From contig OX328098.1 in assembly GCA_946811185.2 (NCBI GenBank), positions 40,735,650 through 40,799,649 on the forward strand: 64,000 nt of DNA. Direction: 5' to 3'. Numbering within the stretch: the first letter of the stretch is position 1; each line of letters opens with the position of its first letter. The DNA is from Hippopus hippopus (Eukaryota; Mollusca; Bivalvia; Cardiida; Cardiidae). Shown piece after piece: positions 36,559 to 47,127 of the stretch. A model generated the notes under the pieces. The model was not told the DNA's origin and made no database searches. It saw nothing but the letters and a program-made list of their open reading frames with translations. Made by a program: the position numbers and the translations under genes.

Positions 36559-37155
36559 TCAACTCTTCACCACATGACAAAAATACAGAAATGTCCAAAC
36601 TGAAAGCATTTGCAGATGACAGTTTAAAGGCCCAGTAAAGGCCAAAATATCAAAGCAGGTGTCATAATACATTTAAATTTAAATCATACCTTTTAAAAGT
36701 ATGGAAAATATTGTGAATATGACAGTCTGTTATCGTGTGGCTGGGCCATATGTTAGTCGCTGGCAGAAAAATGAATTTTAAAATCAGGCAAAAAGTAAAC
36801 AAAAGACACAGCTACCTGGCAGGTTTTAACCTTGTTTTGAAATTAATTTCTCTGTCAGTGACAAACACTTGGACCAACAGTACAATGACAGATTGTCTTC
36901 TTCACAATAATTTCCATACTTTTAAATGGTATGATATAAATTCAAATGCATTTAAACACCCGCTTTGTTTACATTTGGCCTTAATTGTTACTTTAAATGT
37001 GGCTCAAATGTGGAATCTTTCTGTGATAAGGTGGAAAACATTGTGGGAAAAGGAGAAAATGCTGGTTACCAGCATTTTCTCCTTTTCCCACCACGTTTTT
37101 AAGAGACTTCTTCCTCAATGTTGTTAACACTTGTAATGGTGTGGTATGGGGTAAA
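36559..37155 (+). mobile_element. TTAA-family MITE split by another TTAA element
   Basis: The left part ends GCAGATGACAGTTTAA at 36627 and resumes TTAAATGTGGCTCAAATG at 36993. The rest, with an intact palindrome (37030-37092), runs to GTGTGGTATGGGGTAAAG. Confidence 0.82.
36624..36996. mobile_element. 365-bp TTAAAGGCC family element, copy 1 (nested)
   Basis: Bounded by TTAA (36624-36627, 36993-36996), with palindromic AAATTTAAATCATACC and ACTTTTAAATGGTATGAT arms and GAATATGACAGTCTGTTATC inside. Confidence 0.75.
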
Positions 37156-37805
37156 GTCTGCTTCTTTCATCCTGGATTTACACTCCTGTCAAAGAAAAAG
37201 AATGTTTTTTTTTCATGAATTTGTTGGTTTTGCAAATATATTTTTATAGATCTTATCATTATATACCAGTAGTAATTCTTAGGATACAGTTATGTGATGA
37301 AAAGAATCTGACATTTGTTTGCTTTTGAGATGAAATTTTATCAAACTTGCTATTAAGATAAATCGTTATTAAGCTCTCCAAAGGGTCTCTTTATAACCTT
37401 TTTTCAAGACTCGTGTAATTTGTTTTATTAAAGACCCCCATCTCTCTTTAACCTCTTGTCTGATTTTAAAGATATTTCACACATGTGTGCACCTGATGAG
37501 ACCGCATGCACAGCAGAGGTTTCATATGCCAGGCTCCAAGGTCAAGGTCACATGGGAGGGGTCAAAGGTCACAGTCTCTTAATAGTTTCCTTCAGGTTTA
37601 TATTTTTCCCTTTGTAGAGCTCTCGTTTTACATTTACGTGCATAAATTTGTTTCATGCATTCCACAGATAATATATGTGTATTTTACTATACTTGCACTT
37701 TGTTCTTCTATTTCTTCACACACACAGAATGTCAGCAAAATATGTTCAGTCCAGAAATATGACCAAAATAATTGAAATTTTAATGTTAGCTATCTAAGCA
37801 AAGCG

Positions 37806-37867
37806 AATAGTGTAGATCAAACATCAGACTGCACGTCTGTGCAGTCTGATCTTGGTCTAAACTGGCC
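37806..37867. repeat. Short GTGTAGATC hairpin
   Basis: AGTGTAGATCAAACATCAGA pairs with TCTGATCTTGGTCTAAACT across a ~10-base loop. Confidence 0.75.
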
Positions 37868-38987
37868 GCAAAGGCAAGTTATGTTGTGATAGATGCCATG
37901 GGCAAAACCAAGAGCAACAGGGATTGCCTTGAAGAAAGTGCCCAGTCAAGATTACACTGCACATAGTAGGCTTGGAGATCTGTGTATGATCTTTTGTCAT
38001 ACTCTTTGATGTGGGGGATATAGTCCATCTGGTTTCTATAAAAACTAACATTTTGATCAAATGCATTTAAATGGAACAACTTCTTCATAATTCTTTTGTT
38101 GCAATATTAGTTATATACAAAAACCATGCAGAAATCTAATTTTTCATAACTTTTCATTTTCAATTTCATGCTTTTGACTTTAATTCTGTAGTAATATTTT
38201 AGCATTTTTTGGTCTTAGCCACAGAGGAGTGAGGGAAAGTTGGAGAACAGCCATAAACAATAACAAATCATAGTAAAACCATGTCTTTTTTGTACACAAC
38301 TAGCACTAAAACAATAGAAACAAACATGTTAATTTTATGTTTTACAATGATCACCCTAAGGCCATAGAAATTGAATTATTTGAGTATGTATATACATTTA
38401 TAAATTATTCTACAGATAGCAGAAACAGATAACAATTTTATCAATCTTCCTAACCTAAAAAATGTGTTACAAATTATCATTAATTTAGAGAATTGATATC
38501 ATTCCCAAAAGAAAAGAAAGAAGGTATACCTCTTCAGGTCAATATCTGAACCTAGTTTTTCAATATGCTTGGCCTCATATGTAAATGCTTTCAAATTGAC
38601 CATGGGATAGTATGCTGTTCTATTTGTTGCACTTTCTCCACCTTTTTCAGGTGTCAAAATTAACATTGAGTTTAATGGACAAAATCTTTAAAATACAGTT
38701 CTAAATTCTTCAGTTATTATTTCTCTCATGGTTTTTGTAAAATAATCAGATAGGTATAAAGAAATTTCCCCCAAAAAATTTTAGATAGATGATTTTGAGC
38801 CAAACGTCAGTTTTTATACCAACCAAATGGACTATACCTGGGTATTTGTCATAGCCTGGGTACATATTTCTCCAGTTCTCTAATTGTAGAAGCGTCAAAT
38901 AAATCCACTACACATTTTCAGTCTTGAATCAAAACCCTCGATAAGTGCAATATCAAGGATACTGCTGTCCAGAGTATATCAGCAATG

Positions 38988-39053
38988 TGGACAGTGTACA
39001 TCAAAGATCACACTGCACAGTTGTGTAGTCTGCTCTTTGATCTTTACTAGCGG
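38988..39053. repeat. Short GTGTAGATC hairpin
   Basis: GGACAGTGTACATCAAAGAT with a mirrored arm ending TTTACTAGCGG. Confidence 0.7.
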
Positions 39054-39089
39054 CAAAGGCTACAAAAGTAGGGCAAAGCGCTTTAAGGT

Positions 39090-39310
39090 TTAGCCTTTAC
39101 CATATGCCCCAGAGTTTTTACGACCCTAAAAAGGCTTTAGAAAACATTGTGAGAAAAGGAGAAAATGCTGATAACCAGGATTTTTTTCTTTTCCCACTGT
39201 GTTTTCTATCCTTGTCAAAAACAAATCCCGTCATTTAAATAATATTTTATTTACCATCAACAAAAGATTTCAAATGAGACAGCTTCAGACCTTTTTTTGG
39301 TAATGAGTTT
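39090..39310 (-). mobile_element. TTAA-family MITE, worn
   Basis: GCCTTTACCATATGCCCCAG start, AATGCTGATAACCAGGATT core. Confidence 0.7.
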
Positions 39311-39349
39311 ACTTAGGGTTAAAAGTAAACAGAAGGAACTTGCTGAGTT

Positions 39350-39590
39350 GCAAGTAACTCTAGTTCCAATTTCTGCGGAGAATTGATGATAATCATAGCA
39401 GCAGGATTCATTCCTCATTCACCACTGATCTTTGTTCCAACAATTAAAACAGCAAATGGCTTGGGAAGAATATTAAGCAAAGTGCTGTCAAAAGGAAGTT
39501 ACTTAAAAGCGTGGGTAGGTGCACTAGCCACAGCGATACAACTGAAATAATGTTTAAAATGGTGACAAACGCCATACAAACAAACAAATC
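39350..39590 (+). mobile_element. tRNA-headed SINE, type B, head worn
   Basis: GAGAATTGATGATAATCATA and ACAACTGAAATAATGTTTAA; tail ACAAACAAACAAA. Confidence 0.72.
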
Positions 39591-39812
39591 TCCCCTGTTT
39601 ATGATTATACTTGGCCAATGATATTCACTTAGCAAACCAGGCTCAATTTACGGTTGCTTTTGATGACAATACAGCACAAAACATGCCATCTAATCTAAGA
39701 TCACAACTGTCTGATACCATTGTCAACATTAAGTTTTGACGATCAGCTCAGATAAGCATTGAAATTACGGTATTGTGATGCGTTTCACCGAATGAAAATG
39801 TATTTGCCAAAT

Positions 39813-40168
39813 TCAATTTGTTGTAAAGTTCCTGAGGTCAAACCTGCGTTTTTTGATTGCATCATAAACTGCTGTCTTGACAGTCGAGAGATTTTTGTCT
39901 AACTCTTTGTCTAAAAGTTTAGATCTGGCCATCCAGTCTGGCTTTTTATTTCTCCAAAACAAGCCATCTTTATTTTTTTGGATGCACCATAACTTGCGCA
40001 ATGTTACATCAGTTCTAAAAAAGGCAGCCATCTTGGTTAGTGAGTTCAGAAGATCCGTTCTCAAGTTTTCGTAAAAAAGAACGAAAATCTGTCCGTCAAA
40101 GTATCGAAGCCAGTCTAAATAAAAAGATTCCCATTTCTTGGTGTTTATCATCATATGACTGTAAAATG
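39813..40168 (-). CDS. WSCD-like sulfotransferase exon 4 (terminal)
   Basis: The acceptor TTTTTTTTCCAG at 40169-40170 keeps the frame; the nearer TTTTACAG would put a stop after one codon. It encodes WESFYLDWLRYFDGQIFVLF, YENLR and CIQKNKDGLFWR, then stops at TGA (39815-39813). Confidence 0.9.
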
Positions 40169-43100
40169 CTGGAAAAAAAAATCAAATTCACAAGCAAGAA
40201 AAGCAAGAGAGTATACTCCGTGGCCACTGAAAATTATCCAATGACAATGACAGATTCCACGAAGATTGTTTATATTAACAAAAAAGCCGGAGAAAAAAGA
40301 ATCACGTGTTTCTTGAGTTTTAATAGTACAAGACTAAGGTACCACAATTAGTTGAGCCTATGAGAGATCTCTCTTTACCAAACGAAAATAATCAGAATCG
40401 ACCAAATATAACGTATTCGCAAATGATAAGTTTTAAATGTGTCTCAAATGATTATTTCTGTCTATAAAATTGTTGAAAACACCGTGGGAAAAGGTCCAGT
40501 ATTTTTCACACTAAATATTTCAAAGCCATCTTTCTCAAGGTTAAAACTCGTGATTGTTTTGTAAATATGTATTATTAACATACTGTTAAAAGCTGTCTAA
40601 AGAACAATCGGTCAATTAATCCAAGTATGACAAGATACAGTATTGACTCACATTGATTGCCGAACTTTTCCCTACTGGGTATATCTGTGTGTGACATGGT
40701 TACACCCAGGTTGTAAAAGGATAAAAGTGCGTCGAAAGGATCTCGAACCAGAAGAATAACTCGAGCAAATTTTAGCTTCTTCAGTTTGTTGACTGGTTCA
40801 TGAGTTTTAATAGCGATTACTCTCTCCGTAAATCGTTCTGCTATGAACACTTCTCTCAGTCCGCGGTCCATGTACAGACTTCCGGTATGAATTCCTATAA
40901 ATAAGGGAAAATGAATGCTTGGCCCATATTCCATATATCGTGACTACTTGGGCTGTTAAGGATAGGGCACCCTAATGGGATTCTTGTAACATCGCCTTTC
41001 ATCGCCGAAAAAAAAGTACGGATTCGTCTAAGACTCGGGTAATCCGTAATCGATCGGTTCCCGCATCGATTACGGATTACCCGAGTCTTAGCCGAATCTG
41101 TACGATTTTTCGACGATAAAAGGCGATGTTACAAGAATCCCATTAGGGTGTCCTATCCTTAATACCACTTTTCGAATACGAAATCAAAAGCCTAAAATCA
41201 CGAACATATTGAGGCTACTATGTACACAGAACTAAGTTTTCCCTCTCAAATATCCGCGTCTTTCGGTCTCTCTGAAAGTTTATGTTTCTTCATATTCATA
41301 TCTATTTGAGCCAGGCTCTGTGAAAAGGGGGGCTTAATACATCTAGAAGAAAAAAAAATCGACCGATGTTAACCTGCGCACCTTGCGTAGGCTGACATGG
41401 GTCGAAACTTTGAAGCTATTCGTCAATTTTCTGCATGTTCAAAAATAATTCTATTCAAGAAGCCAATCGATTGTTAGCTAAAATGGTTTTGAGGATCCAT
41501 TATTATGTAGTGATTTTTATTATGTAAAATGCGTCCCGGAAATACATTAATACACCCCTTTTTTTATTATAAGATTCTGAAATGGATGAAAGATTAGACG
41601 CTATAGTAGAATTACGGATCTATTTTTTGTTGCATGGTTGTAATGCGTCGTCCACTTCCGGTTGGGGAGGATGACAAAAGCAGGCAAAGCCTAGCTAAGA
41701 ATGATGGCTAGAAAAAAGTGAAACCTAACGAATATATAAACAAACAAGAGCATAAAATCAGCTGTAAATATGGCCAAATGTCATTTTTCCGTTTTCAAAA
41801 TGTATTTATCCCTTGTTACGCAATAACGGCTATCTTGTTACTGAAGACTTAGGAAATTTTACAAATAAAAGTCCTAAAAATTTATGAATTCCTCGTATAT
41901 TCTACAGATGTTTCAGTCTATATTTGAGTTTTTCAGCCATCTTTGCACGCGAATGAAAATGACCAATCTTGGTAATACGTTTTTTTGAAAAAAGAAACTC
42001 GCGAAACGACATCATGGTTGGAAACCACTGAAACAAATTTTGAGCAAAATATTTTTAAATGTCTATAACCCTTAGCTGCTAAGCCCGACTCAAGGACCCT
42101 TTGTGGACAATGTAGATCGAGATCAGACTGCACAGTGCAGTCTGATCCTGAATCTATACTGTCCGATAAGGAGATATTTTCCCCCTAAAAAATAACTTTG
42201 CAATAGCAATATTTTGGTTTTTACTATCGACTTGAAAGTTTCATTTAACTTTTAGCTGGTTAAGGGTTAAAACTTGGAATTGTGTGTTAAAGGATAATGT
42301 AGAGCTGTGTTTACCTGTTAGTTCTTCCAATAAATGTCGTACCCATGTGTTGCCCGATCCTGGGTAACTCGCCAAAGCAGTCTGTAATTATATACAGTGA
42401 ATCTCCACGATTAGCAGTAATTCTGAACTAAAGCTGCTAAGCGCTGTGACGCTTTTGCGGACAGTGTAGATTGAGAACACACTACACAGAACATGCAATC
42501 TGATTTTAGATCTACAATGTCAGACGGCGCGAAAGTTTTTTTTCCCTGGAGAGCAGAATATTGAAATCACAAATCACAATATCTGATTTCACAGTCTGCC
42601 CTAAAATTTACATTCAATTCATACAACGGTTCTATGGTTGATTGCTAACATGGCCTCGATCCACAATTTAGCCTATTTTGATTTTACTTAAAGGCCCATC
42701 AGCTGCCAAATGGGAATAATTCCGGGGTCAAATTGCATACAAATTTGATCCATACGATTTAAAAGAATAGATGTCATTATCAGTGTGAAAATTTTATAGC
42801 GGAATCTCACAGAACTTTACGCCTCTGGCAAAAAAAACCCGTAAGTTCTAGTTGTACAATACATTTTTCTCTGGCAGCAACTGGGACTTTGACAGTTTGC
42901 ACTGTAACACATCATCAGACTCATTATAATATTCATACTTTTAAATACGTGCAGTATGAATTAAATTTGACTTGTTTTATGACTCCCTAGTTCTATACTT
43001 TTGGTAACCAGCATTTTCTCCTTTTCACACAATGTATTCAGAAGCTGTCTTTCTCGGGATCGTTAGAGCTCGGGATCGTGTGGTCAAGAGTTAAGGTTTA

Positions 43101-44088
43101 CCTCAGTATTAATGTGTTCATATGGCCTGCAACACGCGAAAAGGGGCATTCGGACATTTGCGTAAAGTGTCTTGGATCAGCCTGCGCAGTCCGCGCAGGC
43201 TAATCCGAAACGACACTTTCCGTTTTTATGTAATTTTCTGTTTTGCACAAGTCTACTGTAGCACAAAATCAAATGTAGTCGTAAAGTGCCGTCTCGGATT
43301 AGCCTGCGCGGACTGCGCAGGCTGATCCGAGACGGCACTTTACGCAAATGTCCGAATGCCCCTTTCCGCGTGTTGCAGGCCATATTGTCAGAATGAATAG
43401 AAATGAATAGATTCAAACCGACAACTCTAACGGGTAGCTCTTACAACGACTGTGTCTTTAACTAGACGTGATATAGTTCTTAATCAAAGCACATCTCGAT
43501 CTGTCTCTACCCTTTGCCATACAATCCCGCGTATGAACCACCCGGAGGTGGAGGGCTTTTGAAAGCAATGTTGAAAAGAAGAAAATGCTGGTAGCAAGCA
43601 TATTTTCCTTTTTCCTCAATGATATCCTATCATTTTAGCCACTTCTTATTTGTCGTCTGCTACTGTTTTCAAGTTAAGAAATTATAAAATAAACCTACAT
43701 ATCCAGAACTTTCCCGTCTCTCTAAGAATCTCTTCTTCGTTTTATTGCAAGTGACATCTTCATAATTCCTGTCGTCCATAAGTCTATAGAGACCCGTCTT
43801 TGTCTTATTTATCGTAAAACACTTCGAAAAAAGTTTATCTTTCACTAGCACGTTATCATACATGCTGACCGGAAGTGAGGCATTTAGGACTGCTTCCTTT
43901 CTCTCCGTTGGACAACTTGAAAATTTATTCCGATAATACTTTGCAGTTCTCGCGAAATTTAATCTAAGATGTGATGCCGTTGATGACATAATCAGTAAAA
44001 GCACGAGAATTGAACATTCGACTAAGACGATGAATGCCGTCCATTTCTTTAGTCTTACTCTCGTTTTATCAATTTTACAAAGATACAT
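39813..44088 (-). CDS. WSCD-like type II membrane sulfotransferase (complete, 4 exons)
   Basis: Minus-strand exons 44088-43699, 42381-42315, 40894-40652 and 40168-39813 join to 351 codons plus TGA. Residues 1-16 are a short basic cytoplasmic tail, about 17-34 a single membrane anchor (FIVLVECSILVLLLIM), and the rest is lumenal, with sequons such as NAS and NKT. YPGSGNTW (136-143) is the 5'-phosphosulfate loop for PAPS; KTHE (182-185) and LLVRDPFDALLSFYN (from 201) form the 3'-phosphate side; FYENLR follows. This order is that of the WSCD1/WSCD2 catalytic domain, a family reported to sulfate sialic acid, but no WSC domain precedes it. Likely a Golgi sulfotransferase acting on glycans; the substrate is unknown. 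It is convergent with the arylsulfatase. Confidence 0.88.
40372..40570 (+). mobile_element. TTAA-family MITE in sulfotransferase intron 3, worn
   Basis: CTTTACCAAACGAAAATAAT start, CACCGTGGGAAAAGG arm, ACTCGTGATTGTTTTGTAAA end; the core is deleted. Confidence 0.65.
40652..40894 (-). CDS. WSCD-like sulfotransferase exon 3
   Basis: The acceptor is CTTATTTATAG and the donor CAAT|GTGAGT. It encodes GIHTGSLYMD, IAIKTHEPVN and VILLVRDPFDALLSFYN, the conserved core of the sulfotransferase fold. Confidence 0.9.
40956..41162. mobile_element. TTAA-bounded foldback, copy 1
   Basis: TTAAGGATAGGGCACCCTAA and its near-perfect complement form ~95-base arms; centre ATCGATCGGTTCCCGCATCG. Confidence 0.85.
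41306..41570 (+). mobile_element. TGAGCCATGCTCTG MITE
   Basis: TTTGAGCCAGGCTCTGTGAA start and GATGTTAACCTGCGCACC core; the right end is worn. Confidence 0.78.
42104..42165. repeat. Short GTGTAGATC hairpin
   Basis: GGACAATGTAGATCGAGATC and its mirror ending ATACTGTCCG. Confidence 0.75.
42315..42381 (-). CDS. WSCD-like sulfotransferase exon 2 (PAPS loop)
   Basis: The acceptor is TATAATTACAG and the donor AACAG|GTAAAC. It encodes TALASYPGSGNTWVRHLLEE, the PAPS-binding loop, in only 67 bases. Confidence 0.9.
42458..42525. repeat. Short GTGTAGATC hairpin, worn
   Basis: GCGGACAGTGTAGATTGAGA and a mirrored arm TTTTAGATCTACAATGTC. Confidence 0.65.
43000..43095 (+). mobile_element. TTAA-family MITE, right half only
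   Basis: GGTAACCAGCATTTTCTCCT through GATCGTGTGGTCAAGAGTTAA. Confidence 0.65.
43120..43385. mobile_element. GGCCTGCAAC MITE, copy 1 (266 bp)
   Basis: ATATGGCCTGCAACACGCGA and its complement at the end; two inner palindromes with GCCTGCGCAGTCCGCGCAGG. It lies in sulfotransferase intron 1. Confidence 0.85.
43507..43690 (-). mobile_element. TTAA-family MITE at the edge of sulfotransferase exon 1
   Basis: CCCTTTGCCATACAATCCCG start and the TGTCGTCTGCTACTG block end within 10 bases of the exon 1 donor. Confidence 0.7.
43699..44088 (-). CDS. WSCD-like sulfotransferase exon 1 (membrane anchor)
   Basis: ATG at 44088, 130 codons, ending SSGY at donor TAT|GTAGGT. It gives a basic N-tail, one transmembrane helix and a Cys- and sequon-bearing stem. 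A MITE of the TTAA family begins about 10 bases into the following intron. Confidence 0.85.
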
Positions 44089-44130
44089 TGTTAAGTCGTT
44101 TTTTTTTTATCCTTTCAATAAATATACGTA

Positions 44131-44399
44131 CATATGAGCCATGCTGTGTGATAACAGGGTTTAATGCAACTGCCAAAAGTATAAACCCAGATTAGCCTGT
44201 GCAGTCCCCTCAGGCTGACATGGATCTAAAAATTTTACTATTTGTAAATTTTCTTCATGTCCAAAGACCATTCTACCTCATGATCAAGTCGGCTGTTAGA
44301 CAAAATGGATTTATGAGTTCACTATAATGTGATGACATGTTTGGTATAATGCATCATGGAGATACATTAAACTCCCTTTTGACAGAGCATGGCTCAGAT
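44131..44399 (+). mobile_element. TGAGCCATGCTCTG MITE upstream of the sulfotransferase
   Basis: TATGAGCCATGCTGTGTGAT to TTGACAGAGCATGGCTCA, about 40 bases 5' of the start codon, so likely in its 5' UTR or promoter. Confidence 0.82.
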
Positions 44400-44445
44400 A
44401 CTAGTATTTGTTAAGTCCTTATAAAAAATCTTAAAGATCTATATA

Positions 44446-44938
44446 TGAGCCATGCTCTGTGAAAAGGGGTCTTAACCCTTTACCAAACGACAAAATTTTA
44501 GACTGGTCCAAATTGAAAACACTTGCAGACGACAAAATAAACGTAACTCAAAAATTGAAATCTGTTTCCAGAAGGGTAGAAAACATTGTGGGAAAAGGAG
44601 AAAATACTGGTTACCAGCATTTTCTCCTTTTCCCACAATGTTTTCAAAAGGCTTCTATCTCAGGGTCGTAAAAACCAGGGATTGTTTGGTAAAGGGTTAA
44701 TGCATCTGCGAAAACTATCGACCCAGGTCAGCCTGCGCAATCCACGCAGGCTGACCTGGGCCGAAACCTTTCGCTATTGGTCAATTTTCTGTATGTCAAA
44801 GGACCAGTCTACCTCATGATTAAGTCGTTTGTTTAAAAAAGTGGCTATTATTTATCCATAATTATGTGATGACTTGCCGAGCATCATATATCATGGAGCT
44901 GCATTAAGCCCCCTTTTGCCAGCGCATGGCTCATATAA
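44446..44938 (+). mobile_element. TGAGCCATGCTCTG MITE carrying a nested MITE
   Basis: TATGAGCCATGCTCTGTGAA to GCCAGCGCATGGCTCATA; interrupted at 44472-44700. Confidence 0.9.
44472..44700 (+). mobile_element. TTAA-family MITE nested in a TGAGCCATGCTCTG MITE
   Basis: TTAACCCTTTACCAAACGAC to GTTTGGTAAAGGGTTAA, exactly 225 bases plus a duplicated TTAA, interrupting GGTCTTAATGCATC. The site is uninterrupted in sister copies. Confidence 0.93.
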
Positions 44939-45270
44939 TATTTTATTTTCTTGGAAGATAGTGCAGCATTAGATTCGGCTCTGATTGTTTTGATGAGCGA
45001 TTGTTTATTAACTACATGCAGATCTAGTGCTTATAATAGATTTTTTTTTGGTGCTGAACTTAGCTGGGTATGAAAGCTTTAAAGTTCAACAAATTTAGAC
45101 CTACATTATAAATTGACACACTTCATTGAGTAACTTGTTACTTTTATTTCCTATCTGAGGCATTAATAAGTGAAAACATGAACTTTTACAAACGGACAGA
45201 CAAAGGTGAGATTGTACAGAACGTGCACTCTGATCTTGAATCTATACCGTTCTCCAGGTTAGTCGAGGCT

Positions 45271-45641
45271 TTAAATACCCTGTAGCTGCCAGAGGTAAAC
45301 AACGAGGGTGTTAAAATGCATTTAAATTTAAATCATACCATTTTTCAAAGTATGTAAATTATTGTGAATATGACAATTTGTTATTGTATTGTCTGTACAT
45401 GTGTTAGTCACTGGTAGAAAAATGAAATCTAAAACTAGGTTAGAAGTTGCCAGGTCGTCTTTTGTTTACTTTTTACTTAATTTGAAAATTCATTTTTCTG
45501 TCAACGACTAAACACTTGAAGCAACCAAACGATAACAGATTGTCATCTTCACAATAATTTCCACACTTTTAAATGGTATGATTTAAATTTAATGCATTTA
45601 ATCACCTCATTGTTTACTTTTGGCAGCAATGTGGCCTTTAA
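45271..45641. mobile_element. 365-bp TTAAAGGCC family element, copy 2
   Basis: Shares ATTTAAATTTAAATCATACC, GAATATGACA and CACAATAATTTCCA in the same order as copy 1 at almost the same length. TTAA at both ends (45271, 45638). Confidence 0.7.
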
Positions 45642-45700
45642 GATAAATATTATTCTTAGTTTCAGTGGATTGTATTTTCAGCCGGTGAAAGAGGTAAAGT

Positions 45701-45930
45701 TTAACTCTTTACCAAATGACAAAATTTTAAACTTGTCTACATTGAAAGTATTTGCAAACGACAAAATTTTATTTTATTTAAATAATGTGATTTGCTTTTG
45801 GATGAATGTACAGAAAACGTTGTGGGAAAAGCAGTAAATGCTGGTTACCAGCATTTTCTCCTTTTCACACAATGTTTTCAAAAGCTCTTTTTAAGGGTTG
45901 TTAAAACTTGGGATTGTGTGATAAGGGTAA
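45701..45930 (+). mobile_element. TTAA-family MITE
   Basis: TTAACTCTTTACCAAATGAC to TTGTGTGATAAGGGTAAA; intact core. Confidence 0.82.
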
Positions 45931-46461
45931 AATATCTGTTGCTGAAAGAGTTGAAGTTTGAGCACAAATTGGTCTGGTTTTATAAAGACGGACCCTGCTG
46001 CTGCACTGTTTTCAAACGTAGCTATGTCGATTCCATCTTTTTCACAAATAATAACTAGCACGTCGTATTACCGGATATCTGTAATCATTCCACCTTCGAA
46101 CAAACAATATTTCAACGTTTACAATGTCATTATGTAAGGATCAAGAACTTCTAGCTTTCATCTTTAGCGCGAACCATTCCAAGTCATTAAACACTAAGCA
46201 TGGTATAAACTTTTACATAAATTTCCTTTTTACAAGTCTAAATATTCCTTTGCCCAAGTATTGCACGCGTTTATACATCAGACGGAAACCTCTCTCTTAA
46301 TTACTTTTTTTTCACTTTAAATAAAGAAAACACTTAAACAGACTTTAACCTCTACGGCTGAATATCGATCTTCAGACAAAAAAACAAATAAATGAAATCG
46401 CATGGTTAAATTCTATTGTTTTCTAAACTGGGACAGGGGAATTGTGCTGCGAATGAAATAT

Positions 46462-46488
46462 CTCTCTCTCTCTCTCTCTCTCTCTTTA
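46462..46488. repeat. (CT)n microsatellite
   Basis: About 13 TC dinucleotides between TGAAATAT and TTTACTTA. Confidence 0.95.
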
Positions 46489-46504
46489 CTTATTTCATTT
46501 TCAG

Positions 46505-46830
46505 ACAAGAAACTTTTAGATTAGTACAATTCGATAGGTGTGGCCTCAAATGGTTAAATTTGTCGCTGAAATTACAAGCGCTTTCTCTTTTATATACAAT
46601 GTTTTCGAAAGGCTTTTTCCTTTGGTCGTTTAAACACGGATTGCGTTGTAAAGGGTTGAAATGAATTTTAGAAAACGTCAAGTAAAAAAATTTCACCTAA
46701 AAACGGAAGTTCTGCGATAGAACTCTGTACAAGAAGGTACATTATTTAACTCAGATAACTCAGAAGTTTTGGTAACCAGCATATTCTAGCTTTTTCCACG
46801 ACGTTATCTATCCTTTCATAGAACAGGAGG
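46505..46830. mobile_element. Two fragments of TTAA-family MITEs
   Basis: 46505-46657 ends GTTGTAAAGGGTTGAAA; 46765-46822 keeps GGTAACCAGCATATTCTAGC only. Confidence 0.55.
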
Positions 46831-47101
46831 TCGCTGTGTAATGCACTGACTGTAGAAACAAACATGATAAACACCAAGGTGTTTTTCTGGACCTTTTATT
46901 TTTAATACCGAGCGACAAGGTTACAAACATCACACAAAATGCATTATCCAATAATTGCACTTCCAGAATCTAAAATAAAATGGGTTATAAAACTTATAGA
47001 AACCATTTTAATGAATGATACAAATGAAACATGGTCTGTGAACGTTTGGCGGACCTTCAATGTGTTTAAAAACTGTGGTAGCCATCTTATGGCTGGTTAT
47101 T

Positions 47102-47127
47102 TCACCGATTATCTCCGACTTCAGCCG
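47102..47127 (-). CDS. Candidate last GH10 exon
   Basis: After the acceptor CCTATTTAACAG the phase-1 frame reads AAEVGDNR then TGA. It gives a short plausible end after LQIQI, but nothing in the peptide is family-specific. Confidence 0.25.

Larger units (their letters stand above)
37160..39087. other. Between arylsulfatase and the convergent sulfotransferase
   Basis: Holds one hairpin (37806) and a GGTCAAGGTCACATGGGAGG block near 37541 that resembles pieces of molluscan tandem arrays. No gene is seen. Confidence 0.5.
45931..47100. other. Between sulfotransferase and GH10 genes
   Basis: MITE fragments and the (CT)n tract. An open frame at 46939-47187 on the plus strand has no recognisable domain and overlaps the candidate last GH10 exon. 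Confidence 0.45.

Noticed and set aside
40157..40165. Acceptor TTTTACAG for the last sulfotransferase exon
   Set aside because: It shifts the frame into a stop; the upstream TTTTTTTTCCAG at 40169-40170 keeps the conserved reading.
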